Shown: piece by piece, positions 1 through 6,886 of the stretch
Layout of the letters: each line of letters opens with the position of its first letter
How positions within the stretch are numbered: the first letter of the stretch is position 1
From: Curvibacter sp.
Lineage (GTDB): Bacteria; Pseudomonadota; Gammaproteobacteria; Burkholderiales; Burkholderiaceae_C
Assembly: GCA_019233055.1 (NCBI GenBank)
Contig: JAFAMV010000064.1
Location: forward strand, 1 to 49,775
Length of the DNA stretch: 49,775 nucleotides
Reading direction: 5' to 3'
Notes under the pieces: model-generated
Seen by the model: only the letters and a program-made list of their open reading frames with translations
The model's database searches: none
Told to the model about the DNA's origin: nothing
Program-made: the position numbers and the translations under genes

Positions 1-459
1 CTCGAATTCATCACGGTCGCCTCACCCGAGTACCTGGCCCGCCACGGCACGCCGGCGCATCCGCTGGACATCGAGCGGGAGCACCACACGATCGCCTATT
101 TCGGGGCCCATACCAGCCGCCAGTACCCGCTGGAATTCCATGCCGGAGACGGCGAAGTCATCGAGATCCCAGGCCCCAACAGGATCAGCGTCAACGAATC
201 GGGCGCCTACATCGAAGCGGTGCTGGCCGGCCTGGGCATCGGCCAGATCAGCACCTTCCAGGCCGAGCGCTACCTGGCCAGCGGCCAGATGCAGCGGCTG
301 CTGCCGCAGTGGGGTCACCCGCTGCTGCCGATCTACGTGGTCTATCCGCCCAACCGCCACCTGAGCGCCAAGGTGCGCGCCTTCGTCGACTGGGCCGCCG
401 AACTGTTTGCCGCCGAACCCCATCTGCAACGGGTGCTGCCCGCCCCCCTGAAGCCCTGA
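1..459 (+). CDS. LysR-family transcriptional regulator, C-terminal part (cut by window edge)
   Basis: The frame is open from base 1 and ends in TGA at 457-459, giving about 152 residues of an effector-binding domain. The stretch TVASPEYLARHG, then SVNESGAYIEAVLAGLGIGQ, then the RLLPQW...IYVVYPPNRHLSAKVRAFVDW ending is the usual pattern of the second half of LysR regulators: a periplasmic-binding-like fold followed by the tail that names the C-terminal helix. The N-terminal helix-turn-helix lies outside the window, so the regulated genes and the effector cannot be judged. The metallo-hydrolase gene follows 19 bases downstream on the same strand, so the two may be co-transcribed. Confidence 0.88.
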   Translation, partial: LEFITVASPEYLARHGTPAHPLDIEREHHTIAYFGAHTSRQYPLEFHAGDGEVIEIPGPNRISVNESGAYIEAVLAGLGIGQISTFQAERYLASGQMQRLLPQWGHPLLPIYVVYPPNRHLSAKVRAFVDWAAELFAAEPHLQRVLPAPLKP

Positions 460-478
460 CAGGCAAGGAGCCTCTGAC

Positions 479-1543
479 ATGACCACCTCTCTTTGCGTGC
501 GCCGCCACGGCCTGAACACCGAAGCCCATGCCGGTTCGCCCCAGATGCGCGATGGCCGCTTCCGCAACGAAACACCGCGCCAGGCCATGGGCCTCCTCAA
601 GACCCTGGGCGTGATGTGGCGCTTCCTGGTCGGCAAACCGGCCGACAGCGTGCCCTCGCAACCCATCCCGGTGCAGTCCCTGAGCCGCAGCGAGCTGCTG
701 GCCGCGCCCGACCACAGCCTCTGGCGGCTCGGCCATTCGACGATGCTGATCAAGCTCGACCAGCGCTTCTGGCTCACCGACCCGGTGTTCTCGGAACGCG
801 CCTCGCCCTTCAGCTTCATGGGGCCCAAACGCTTCCATGCGCCGCCGCTGTCCATCGATGAGCTGCCTCCGATCACCGGCGTGCTGCTCTCGCACGACCA
901 CTACGACCACCTGGACCACGCCGCCATCCTCGCGCTGGCACCGAAGGTCGACCATTTCATCACCCCTCTGGGGGTCGGCGACCGCCTGACCGCCTGGGGC
1001 ATCCCCGCCGCCAAGGTGCAGCAGCTCGACTGGTGGCAGGAAACCGTCGTCGACGGCCTGCGGCTGATCGCCACCCCGGCGCAGCATTTCTCGGGGCGCA
1101 GCCTGTCAGACGGCAACAGCACGCTGTGGGCCTCGTGGGTGTTGATGGGGGCCGGCCTGCGGCTGTTCTTCAGCGGCGACAGTGGCTATTTCCGGGGCTT
1201 CAAGACCATCGGCGACCGCTTCGGCCCCTTCGATCTGACCCTCATGGAGACCGGCGCCTACAACGCGGACTGGGCCGACATCCACATGCAGCCCGAGCAG
1301 AGCCTGCAGGCCCACCTGGACCTGCGTGGCCGCCACCTGATGCCCATCCACAACGGCACTTTCGACCTGTCGCTGCACCCCTGGCACGAACCTTTCGAGC
1401 GCATCGCCGACCTGGCCTGGAATGCCGGCGTCCCCCTGGTGACCCCGGTGATGGGCGAGCGGGTCGACCTGCAGGCACCGGCCCGTTCAGGACATTGGTG
1501 GGAGGCCGTGCAGGAACTGGACGCCGAACCGAGTCCGGCCTGA
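479..1543 (+). CDS. Metallo-beta-lactamase-fold hydrolase, NAPE-PLD/UlaG-like
   Basis: A 354-residue protein of the zinc-dependent metallo-beta-lactamase superfamily. The metal-binding signature LSHDHYDHLDH sits near residue 140, preceded by GHSTMLIKLDQRFWLTDPVFS, which is typical of the branch related to N-acyl-phosphatidylethanolamine phospholipase D. Further metal ligands are plausible in the FFSGDSGY segment (about residue 237) and in MPIHNGTFDLS near residue 290. There is no signal peptide, so it is probably cytoplasmic. The ATG is supported by AAGGAG about ten bases upstream. It follows the LysR-type gene closely. The exact substrate cannot be read from the sequence; lipid or lactone hydrolysis are both possible for the family. 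Confidence 0.85.
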   Translation: MTTSLCVRRHGLNTEAHAGSPQMRDGRFRNETPRQAMGLLKTLGVMWRFLVGKPADSVPSQPIPVQSLSRSELLAAPDHSLWRLGHSTMLIKLDQRFWLTDPVFSERASPFSFMGPKRFHAPPLSIDELPPITGVLLSHDHYDHLDHAAILALAPKVDHFITPLGVGDRLTAWGIPAAKVQQLDWWQETVVDGLRLIATPAQHFSGRSLSDGNSTLWASWVLMGAGLRLFFSGDSGYFRGFKTIGDRFGPFDLTLMETGAYNADWADIHMQPEQSLQAHLDLRGRHLMPIHNGTFDLSLHPWHEPFERIADLAWNAGVPLVTPVMGERVDLQAPARSGHWWEAVQELDAEPSPA

Positions 1544-1628
1544 AAGCGCCATCGGCGCCAGAACGCCCGGGCGGGACGTCAACGCGGTCCACGTTGAATC
1601 TTTTAGAAACATATGTCACAGAAACTCA

Positions 1629-1655
1629 TCAGCTGACCGACATCGGGGCCGATAG
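1629..1655 (+). promoter_or_regulatory. Possible sigma-28 (FliA) promoter
   Basis: GCCGATAG at 1648-1655 matches seven of eight bases of the enterobacterial sigma-28 -10 element. TCAGC at 1629-1633 lies 14 bases upstream, the spacing and partly the sequence of the TCAAG-N14-GCCGATA form described in pseudomonads. The site reads rightward, away from the metallo-hydrolase gene and toward the 3' end of fliD, so it is not a normal fliD promoter. The -35 match is only partial. Confidence 0.35.
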
Positions 1656-1819
1656 ACTCAACCTTCTGTCACACATTCAGAAAACCGGAAGCCAGCGCGG
1701 CGGCGGTCTCCCTCCCCGACAAGGGGACCCCGTGAACCCGTGCATCTTTCCTGTGGCGGTCAGGCTCCGCTGACGCGGAACCCCGACATCCCACGATGGC
1801 GCAGACCTTGCGCCCCGCA

Positions 1820-1838
1820 GGCGGCCCCAGGGGCCGCC
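1820..1838 (+). terminator. Possible intrinsic terminator or hairpin
   Basis: An eight-base perfect stem (1820-1827 with 1831-1838) around a three-base loop is followed on the plus strand by the pyrimidine-rich stretch CGCCTCTCTTTCTT. It could end a rightward transcript. It lacks a clean U run, and on the minus strand no U run follows it, so its role for fliD is doubtful. Confidence 0.35.
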
Positions 1839-1922
1839 CGCCTCTCTTTCTTCCGCAGGCCGCCCGATCCAAGGATGCACCTGCCGTTCGTCACCCCCCT
1901 TGAACCCCGGCGGTCGACGCAC

Positions 1923-3467
1923 TCAACCGCTGCTGCTGCTACTGCTGTTGTTCCACAGCCCGATCTGCTGCGTGAAGTAGTTGCTCATCTTGGTGGTCTG
2001 GGTCAATTGGCTGTCCAGGTACGAATAGCGCGCCTGCAACTGGGCCCGCAGCGCGTTCCCGTTGGCCGTGACCTGACTCTGCTGCTTGGTCAACTGCTTG
2101 AGTCGTGACTGGAAGCTCGCACTCTTGGTGTCGAAAAGGCCGGTGCCCACGCTCAGGATCGACTGGGCGAAATGCTGCATCTGCACCGCCAGGCCCTGCG
2201 ACGCGCCGGGCGTGTTGCTGCTGTAGACCCCGGCGGTGAACAGCTTGCGCACCTCGTCGGGATGCTGACTCAGGGCAGTGCTCAGCTTGCCGGTGTTGAC
2301 CGACAGCATGCCCCCGTCGCCCACCGAGATGCCGACATCGGACAGGTACTTGAAGGTGCTGCTCGCACTCGTCGAATGCAGCATCAGCTGACGCAACTGG
2401 TTCTGCAGGTTTTCCGCCGCGCTGTCGCCTTCCAGCACGCCGGCGGTGTTGCTGGTGCTGTTGTATTGCACATCGGTGCCCAGCTGTTTGTTCAGGGCGT
2501 TGTAGGCCGCCACGAAACTCTGCACGCTGGCCATGGCCGCCGTGGTGTTGGCCGACACCGTGACATGGGCAGGGGTGCTGGTGACCTGGTTGACCTGCAG
2601 GCTGAGCCCGGCGATGGCACCGGACAGCGTGTCGTTGCTCGAGGTCACCGGAATGTTGTTGACCGTGGCCTGGGTATCCTGCGCGCTCTGGTGGGCATTG
2701 GCGGCCATGCCGAACGAGCCGGCCTGCGGATCGAAGGCCAGCGCCGACAGCGCCGACGCACTGCCGGTCTGGCCCTGGCTGTCGGTGGTCTCCATCTGGA
2801 AGCCCTGGGCCGCGCCGGTCGCATTGGACTGGACCAGCAGGCGCTCGCCGGTCGTGTCCGTCAGCACCGTGGCCGTGACCCCGGCATTGGCGGCATTGAT
2901 CTTGGACGCCACCGAGGACAGGGTGTCCGAGGCGCTGAGCGTGATGTCGACGGCCGGGGCGGTCCCGGCGGTGAAACTGCTGCTGCCCGAACCGGAACTC
3001 CAGCGGCCGAGCTGGATGCTGAGGGTGCCCGAAGACCCCAGCGCCTGACCGGCCGGGACGGCCGTGGTGGCGGTTTCCTGCGACTGCGCCAATTGCTGGA
3101 CCTGCACATTGAAGGACGTGACCTGCGGCGCTCCCGTCACCGTCGCGGTGACCGCCGAGGAGGTCGAGCTGGCGCTCATCGCCTGCCAGCCGCCCGGCAG
3201 GGCGAGGCTGTTGACCGCATCCGAGAACGCCGCCGCAAGCGATTTGAGCTGTCCCAGCTCAGACACCTGGGCGGTGATCTTGGCCTGCTGCGCCTGCAGT
3301 TGGGCGATCGGAGACTCGACCATGCCGACCTCGGCATTGATGATCGCCGTGACATTGAGACCCGATCCCAGCCCCAGCGACGAGATCAGGCCCAATCCCG
3401 TCGAACTGGTGCTGCTGCTCGACGATGTGCTGGACAACGACGTGCTGGAGGTGGAACTGCTGCCCAT
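1923..3467 (-). CDS. fliD: Flagellar hook-associated protein 2 (filament cap) FliD
   Basis: About 514 residues. FliD forms the cap that folds flagellin at the filament tip. Near residue 30 the motif LGLGSGLNVTAIINAEVG is the family's conserved N-terminal secretion/coiled-coil region, followed by SPIAQLQAQQAKITAQVSELGQLKSL; the C-terminal coiled coil runs through QSRLKQLTKQQSQVTANG to the end. I chose the ATG at 3467 because AAGGGG lies eight bases upstream; a start 48 bases further up lacks such support. Both ends are unusually serine-rich (about 20 residues after the start and six serines in the final eight residues). No flagellin, fliS or other flagellar gene is adjacent, so the gene stands alone. 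Confidence 0.9.
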   Translation of the reverse strand: MGSSSTSSTSLSSTSSSSSTSSTGLGLISSLGLGSGLNVTAIINAEVGMVESPIAQLQAQQAKITAQVSELGQLKSLAAAFSDAVNSLALPGGWQAMSASSTSSAVTATVTGAPQVTSFNVQVQQLAQSQETATTAVPAGQALGSSGTLSIQLGRWSSGSGSSSFTAGTAPAVDITLSASDTLSSVASKINAANAGVTATVLTDTTGERLLVQSNATGAAQGFQMETTDSQGQTGSASALSALAFDPQAGSFGMAANAHQSAQDTQATVNNIPVTSSNDTLSGAIAGLSLQVNQVTSTPAHVTVSANTTAAMASVQSFVAAYNALNKQLGTDVQYNSTSNTAGVLEGDSAAENLQNQLRQLMLHSTSASSTFKYLSDVGISVGDGGMLSVNTGKLSTALSQHPDEVRKLFTAGVYSSNTPGASQGLAVQMQHFAQSILSVGTGLFDTKSASFQSRLKQLTKQQSQVTANGNALRAQLQARYSYLDSQLTQTTKMSNYFTQQIGLWNNSSSSSSG

Positions 3468-3570
3468 GCGATTGACCCCTTGTTCTGTTTCCCTGACGAC
3501 CGATCCGGTCATCATGCAGGCTGTCGGATTTTACAATCCGTTCATCAAACAGATACAAACCAGCCACTTC

Positions 3571-3593
3571 GGCCCTTCGCCGCCCGAAGGCCC
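3571..3593 (-). terminator. Hairpin after the MFS gene, possible terminator
   Basis: On the minus strand a nine-base stem with one mismatch and a five-base loop lies just past the MFS stop codon. It is followed by the moderately U-rich GGTTTGTATCTGTTTG. It probably separates the transporter gene from fliD, which lies downstream on the same strand. Confidence 0.4.
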
Positions 3594-3601
3594 GATCCGG
3601 C

Positions 3602-4846
3602 TCAGGCGACCTCAGGCGTCAGCACCGTCCGCCGGACCCGTCGCACCTGGAAGGCGCTGAGGATCAAGACGCCCTGCACCAGCGCCAGGCCCACCAGCAC
3701 GCTGGCGTAGTGCCCCTGGTCCATCAGCCGACCGAACACCAGCGGCGCGAACGCCTGGCCGATGTCCAGCCCCGCATAGACCACCCCGTAGACCCGCCCG
3801 GTGGCATTGGCCGGCGTGGAACGCTTGACCAGCAGATCGCGCGAAGGTGCGGCGATCCCGCTGGAAAACCCCATCACCGCAAACATGACCGGCACCAGCG
3901 CCCCCGCCACGGGCATGAAGGCCAGGGCCAGGGCGACCAGGGCGGCAAACCCGACCCCCCAGGCCACGATGCGCTCGCAACGCTCCGGGTCCGCCGCCAG
4001 GAAGCCGCCCAGGACCATGCCGCAGGCGCTGGCCACCATGTAGGTGCTCAGGCAGATCGCGATCAGCGACTCCGACACCTCATGCAACTGCCGGGCGGCC
4101 TCCGGCGCGAAGGTCTGGACCACACTGAGGGCCATCGCATAGAACAGGAAGAAACCGAAGCACATCCAGACCGCTGGAATGCGCAGGAAGTCGAGCCCGC
4201 CGCCCGCCGCCTGCGCGCCCGCGGTCGAGGCACGCCCCACCGGGGCCGGCTCAAGGGCCAGCACCCGGCGGTTGAACCACAGCAAGACCCACACCGCCAG
4301 CGCCACACCCCCTGCCACCATCGCGGCCACACGCCACGAGAAGGCCATGGCCAGCGGCACCACCAGAGCGGGCGCCGCCGCCCAGCCCAGGCTGCCGGTG
4401 ATGCCGTGCACGCTGTAGGCATGCCCGAGGCGATGCGGGCTGACCTTGCGGTTGAACAGGGTGTAGTCGACCGGATGGAAGACCCCGTTGCCGGTGCCCG
4501 CAAGGACCGCGCACAACAGCAGCATGGGGTAGCCCGTGGCACTGCCATAGCCGACCAGCGCCAGCGCCAGCAGGCCCAACCCGGCAAACAGCACAGGGCG
4601 CGGCCCCAGGCGATCGACCAGGAAGCCGGAGGAGGCCTGCACGCTGCAGGACACCACGAAGAACACGGTCAGCACAAAGCCGAGTTCGGTGTAGCTGACC
4701 CCGAAGGCTTCCTTCAGCCACGGGAACAGCGGTGCCAGCACCAGTTGACTGAAATGGCTGACGCCATGGGCCAGGCCGACCAGGCCGATCAATTGGGCGT
4801 CCTGTCGCCAATGGCCAGGCGCGGTCTGCAGTGGGGGTTGTGACAT
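3602..4846 (-). CDS. Major facilitator superfamily transporter
   Basis: A 414-residue inner-membrane protein with about twelve hydrophobic segments. The N-terminal half has GLAHGVSHFSQLVLAPLFPW and the loop GFLVDRLGPRPVLFAG, the conserved MFS motif between helices 2 and 3. GNGVFHPVDYTLFNRKVSP is a pattern seen in the fosmidomycin-resistance-like branch. The short 3' tail carries charged residues (QVRRVRRTVL). It is divergent from an AraC-family regulator across a 113-base gap, which suggests that regulator controls it. Substrate unknown; export of a drug or organic anion is the usual guess for this branch. No clear ribosome-binding site precedes the ATG. Confidence 0.87.
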   Translation of the reverse strand: MSQPPLQTAPGHWRQDAQLIGLVGLAHGVSHFSQLVLAPLFPWLKEAFGVSYTELGFVLTVFFVVSCSVQASSGFLVDRLGPRPVLFAGLGLLALALVGYGSATGYPMLLLCAVLAGTGNGVFHPVDYTLFNRKVSPHRLGHAYSVHGITGSLGWAAAPALVVPLAMAFSWRVAAMVAGGVALAVWVLLWFNRRVLALEPAPVGRASTAGAQAAGGGLDFLRIPAVWMCFGFFLFYAMALSVVQTFAPEAARQLHEVSESLIAICLSTYMVASACGMVLGGFLAADPERCERIVAWGVGFAALVALALAFMPVAGALVPVMFAVMGFSSGIAAPSRDLLVKRSTPANATGRVYGVVYAGLDIGQAFAPLVFGRLMDQGHYASVLVGLALVQGVLILSAFQVRRVRRTVLTPEVA

Positions 4847-4889
4847 GGGGATGGGTGATCAGAAATGCTTGATGCAGGTCATCGTAGAA

Positions 4890-4937
4890 GCAAGGCTTGC
4901 GTCTTGTTGCCGCAAAAAAGACAATTTCCGTCGAAAT
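4890..4937. promoter_or_regulatory. Divergent regulatory region with two small inverted repeats
   Basis: Between the MFS gene and the AraC-type gene lie GCAAG-G-CTTGC (4890-4900) and ATTTC-CGTC-GAAAT (4924-4937), both perfect inverted repeats with five-base arms, in the most AT-rich part of the gap. They are candidate operator sites for the divergent regulator; nothing in the sequence proves binding. Confidence 0.3.
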
Positions 4938-4959
4938 CCAGCCAAATCCTCTCGTGCCC

Positions 4960-5841
4960 ATGACCGCCCCCCGCCCCTCGCGCCGCCCAGGATCCGGCCG
5001 CCCGCCCCACGGACCGCCGGTGGACAGCCTGACGCCACACCTGTTCAAGCCGACCGCCGAGCGCCCCCTGCGCGCCAAGATGCGCTCGCTGCGTTCGGAG
5101 ACGCGCGTGATGCCCCATGCGCACGAATGGCCGCAACTGACCTTTTCGCTCAACGGCGTATGCCGCCTGAGCACGGAGAGCGGCACTTTCATCGTGCCGC
5201 CGTCCCGGGCGGTGTGGGTGCCGGCCGGCATGGCCCATTCGATCACCGTGGTGGAGGACGCCGACCTGCACACGCTGTACCTGCACGCATCGATCGCCCC
5301 ACCCGAGCCGGCCTGGCAGCGTTGCGTCGTGATCGAGGTCACCGAACTGATGCGGGCCCTGGTCCTGTCGCTCGACACCTGCCCGGACGGCACCCTGATG
5401 CCGGCGCCTCTGGCCTCGCGCCTGCTGGCCCGCGAACGGCTGGCCGGCCCCTTGTTGTGCGACGAATTGCAACACGCGCCCCAGATCCGCATGGGGGTGC
5501 CCCTGCCGTCGTCTGAACGCGCCGACAAACGCCTGCGTGCGCTGTGCGAAGCCGTTCTGCAGCAACCGGACGAACGCAGCACACTGGCCCAGTGGGCGGC
5601 CCGGTTCGGTGCCAGCGAACGCACGATGGCCCGGCTGTTCCGCCACGAACTGGGGCTCAGCTACCAGCAATGGCGGCAACAGGCCACCCTGGCCCACGCC
5701 CTGCCCCTGCTCGCCCGGGGCCTGCCGGTGAGCCGGGTGGCGCTGGATTGCGGCTATGCCAGCGAAAGCGCCTTCTCGGCCATGTTCCGCACCGCGATGG
5801 GACGCCCGCCCAGCCACTTCTCGGGCCGCCTGCGGGACTGA
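4960..5841 (+). CDS. AraC-family transcriptional regulator with cupin sensor domain
   Basis: About 293 residues. The N-terminal part (PHAHEWPQLTFSLNGV, then WVPAGMAHSITVVEDADLHTLYL) is a cupin/AraC-binding fold, and the C-terminal 100 residues carry two helix-turn-helix motifs (LAQWAARFGASERTMARLFR and VSRVALDCGYASESAFSAMFR, then GRPPSHF). I took the ATG at 4960; an upstream in-frame TTG at 4897 would add 21 residues running into the regulatory gap. It is divergent from the MFS transporter, the typical layout of a local regulator with its target. The effector is unknown; this branch often senses small hydrophobic compounds. Confidence 0.88.
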   Translation: MTAPRPSRRPGSGRPPHGPPVDSLTPHLFKPTAERPLRAKMRSLRSETRVMPHAHEWPQLTFSLNGVCRLSTESGTFIVPPSRAVWVPAGMAHSITVVEDADLHTLYLHASIAPPEPAWQRCVVIEVTELMRALVLSLDTCPDGTLMPAPLASRLLARERLAGPLLCDELQHAPQIRMGVPLPSSERADKRLRALCEAVLQQPDERSTLAQWAARFGASERTMARLFRHELGLSYQQWRQQATLAHALPLLARGLPVSRVALDCGYASESAFSAMFRTAMGRPPSHFSGRLRD

Positions 5842-5891
5842 AGGACCGGCGTCCGATCCCGGGCAGCGGCACAAAAAAATTCAAACAACTG

Positions 5892-5920
5892 TTCAAAATC
5901 CGCAAAGACTGGACACAATA
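5892..5920 (+). promoter_or_regulatory. Candidate sigma-70 promoter for the hydratase gene
   Basis: TTCAAA (5892-5897), a 17-base spacer and ACAATA (5915-5920) lie in an AT-rich tract (about 5870-5925) that stands out from its GC-rich surroundings. A second TTCAAA copy occurs at 5880-5885. The match to consensus is moderate. Confidence 0.35.
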
Positions 5921-5997
5921 GTCCGGGACACCACCCGGGGCCCTCTGTCGCGATGACCACCAGGGCAGGGATGTCTGTCGATCCCAGGAGGTACACC

Positions 5998-6768
5998 TTG
6001 ACCAGCCTGAGCAACCCTGATCTTGAAATCCTGGCGGAAAGACTGGCTGCTGCCCAGGCGGAATCCAGTCTGATCCTGCCGCCTGCGGCCGCCCAGACGC
6101 CCCGCGATGTCGCCGAGGCCTATCGGGTGCAGCAACGTGTCCTGGCCCTGCGTGCCGAGGCGGTGGCGGGCTGGAAGGTCGGCGCCAGATCGCCCCGGGA
6201 TGAGCCGCATGCGGCGCCGCTGCCCGCCAGCGGGGTCGTCACGGCGCCAGCCCAGCTCCCCCATGCCCTGGCACCGACCTTCGGCCTGGAGCTGGAGCTT
6301 ACCTTCCGCCTCGACCGCCGTTTCGAACCGCGCCCCGCCCCCTACACCGAGGCCGAGGTGCTCGACAGCATCGGCTCGGTGATGGCGGCCATCGAACTGG
6401 TCAGCAGCCGCCAGCCCAACTGGCCCGGATCGTCCCCGCTGATCCAGTTGGCCGATCTGCAGAACCACCTGGCCCTGGTGGTCGGGGATGCCGTGCCCTA
6501 TGACCGGGGCGCTTTCTTCGAGTCCCTTCCCTTGCTGTTCGAGTACGAGGGCCACTGCATCGCCAGCGGCCCCTGCCGCAACCCGGCCGGTGACCCGCGC
6601 CGCCTGTTGCCCTGGCTGGTCAACCATGCCTGTGCCCAGGGCCAGGCCATCGGCCCCGAGCAGGTGCTGACCACCGGCTCCTACACCGGCCTGTATTTCC
6701 CCGAAACCGCCGGGCATGCGCTGGCCGAGATCGAGGGCCTGCCGCCTGTGAGCCTGAGGCTGGTCTGA
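5998..6768 (+). CDS. 2-oxopent-4-enoate hydratase / fumarylacetoacetate hydrolase family protein
   Basis: About 256 residues. GWKVGA near residue 45, FGLELELTFRL near residue 98 with the acidic metal ligands, AIELVSSRQPNW and LADLQNHLALVVGD match 2-keto-4-pentenoate hydratases (MhpD type), which add water to 2-oxopent-4-enoate in meta-cleavage of aromatics using a divalent metal. I chose the TTG at 5998 because a perfect AGGAGG lies six bases upstream; an in-frame ATG at 5953 has no ribosome-binding site. No other meta-cleavage gene is nearby, so its pathway is uncertain and it could act on another 2-oxo acid. Confidence 0.8.
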   Translation: MTSLSNPDLEILAERLAAAQAESSLILPPAAAQTPRDVAEAYRVQQRVLALRAEAVAGWKVGARSPRDEPHAAPLPASGVVTAPAQLPHALAPTFGLELELTFRLDRRFEPRPAPYTEAEVLDSIGSVMAAIELVSSRQPNWPGSSPLIQLADLQNHLALVVGDAVPYDRGAFFESLPLLFEYEGHCIASGPCRNPAGDPRRLLPWLVNHACAQGQAIGPEQVLTTGSYTGLYFPETAGHALAEIEGLPPVSLRLV

Positions 6769-6886
6769 CCGTCCGGACCCTGGGGCCAACCCGCAGGCGC
6801 AGCCGTTTTGTTGCAGAAGGCGGCGCGAGGCACGGTATGCTGCCGCTGCCCGCACCCCAACCCATCGCCCTGCAGCCCGACGCGCC

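Larger units (their letters stand above)
1544..1922. other. Non-coding interval of 379 bases between the metallo-hydrolase gene and fliD
   Basis: No convincing gene lies here; the frames that cross it are shadows. It contains a patch that is clearly less GC-rich than its surroundings (about 1595-1680), a sigma-28-like promoter pointing rightward and, about 170 bases further on, a GC-rich hairpin followed by a pyrimidine-rich stretch. The flanking genes converge on it. Confidence 0.6.
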
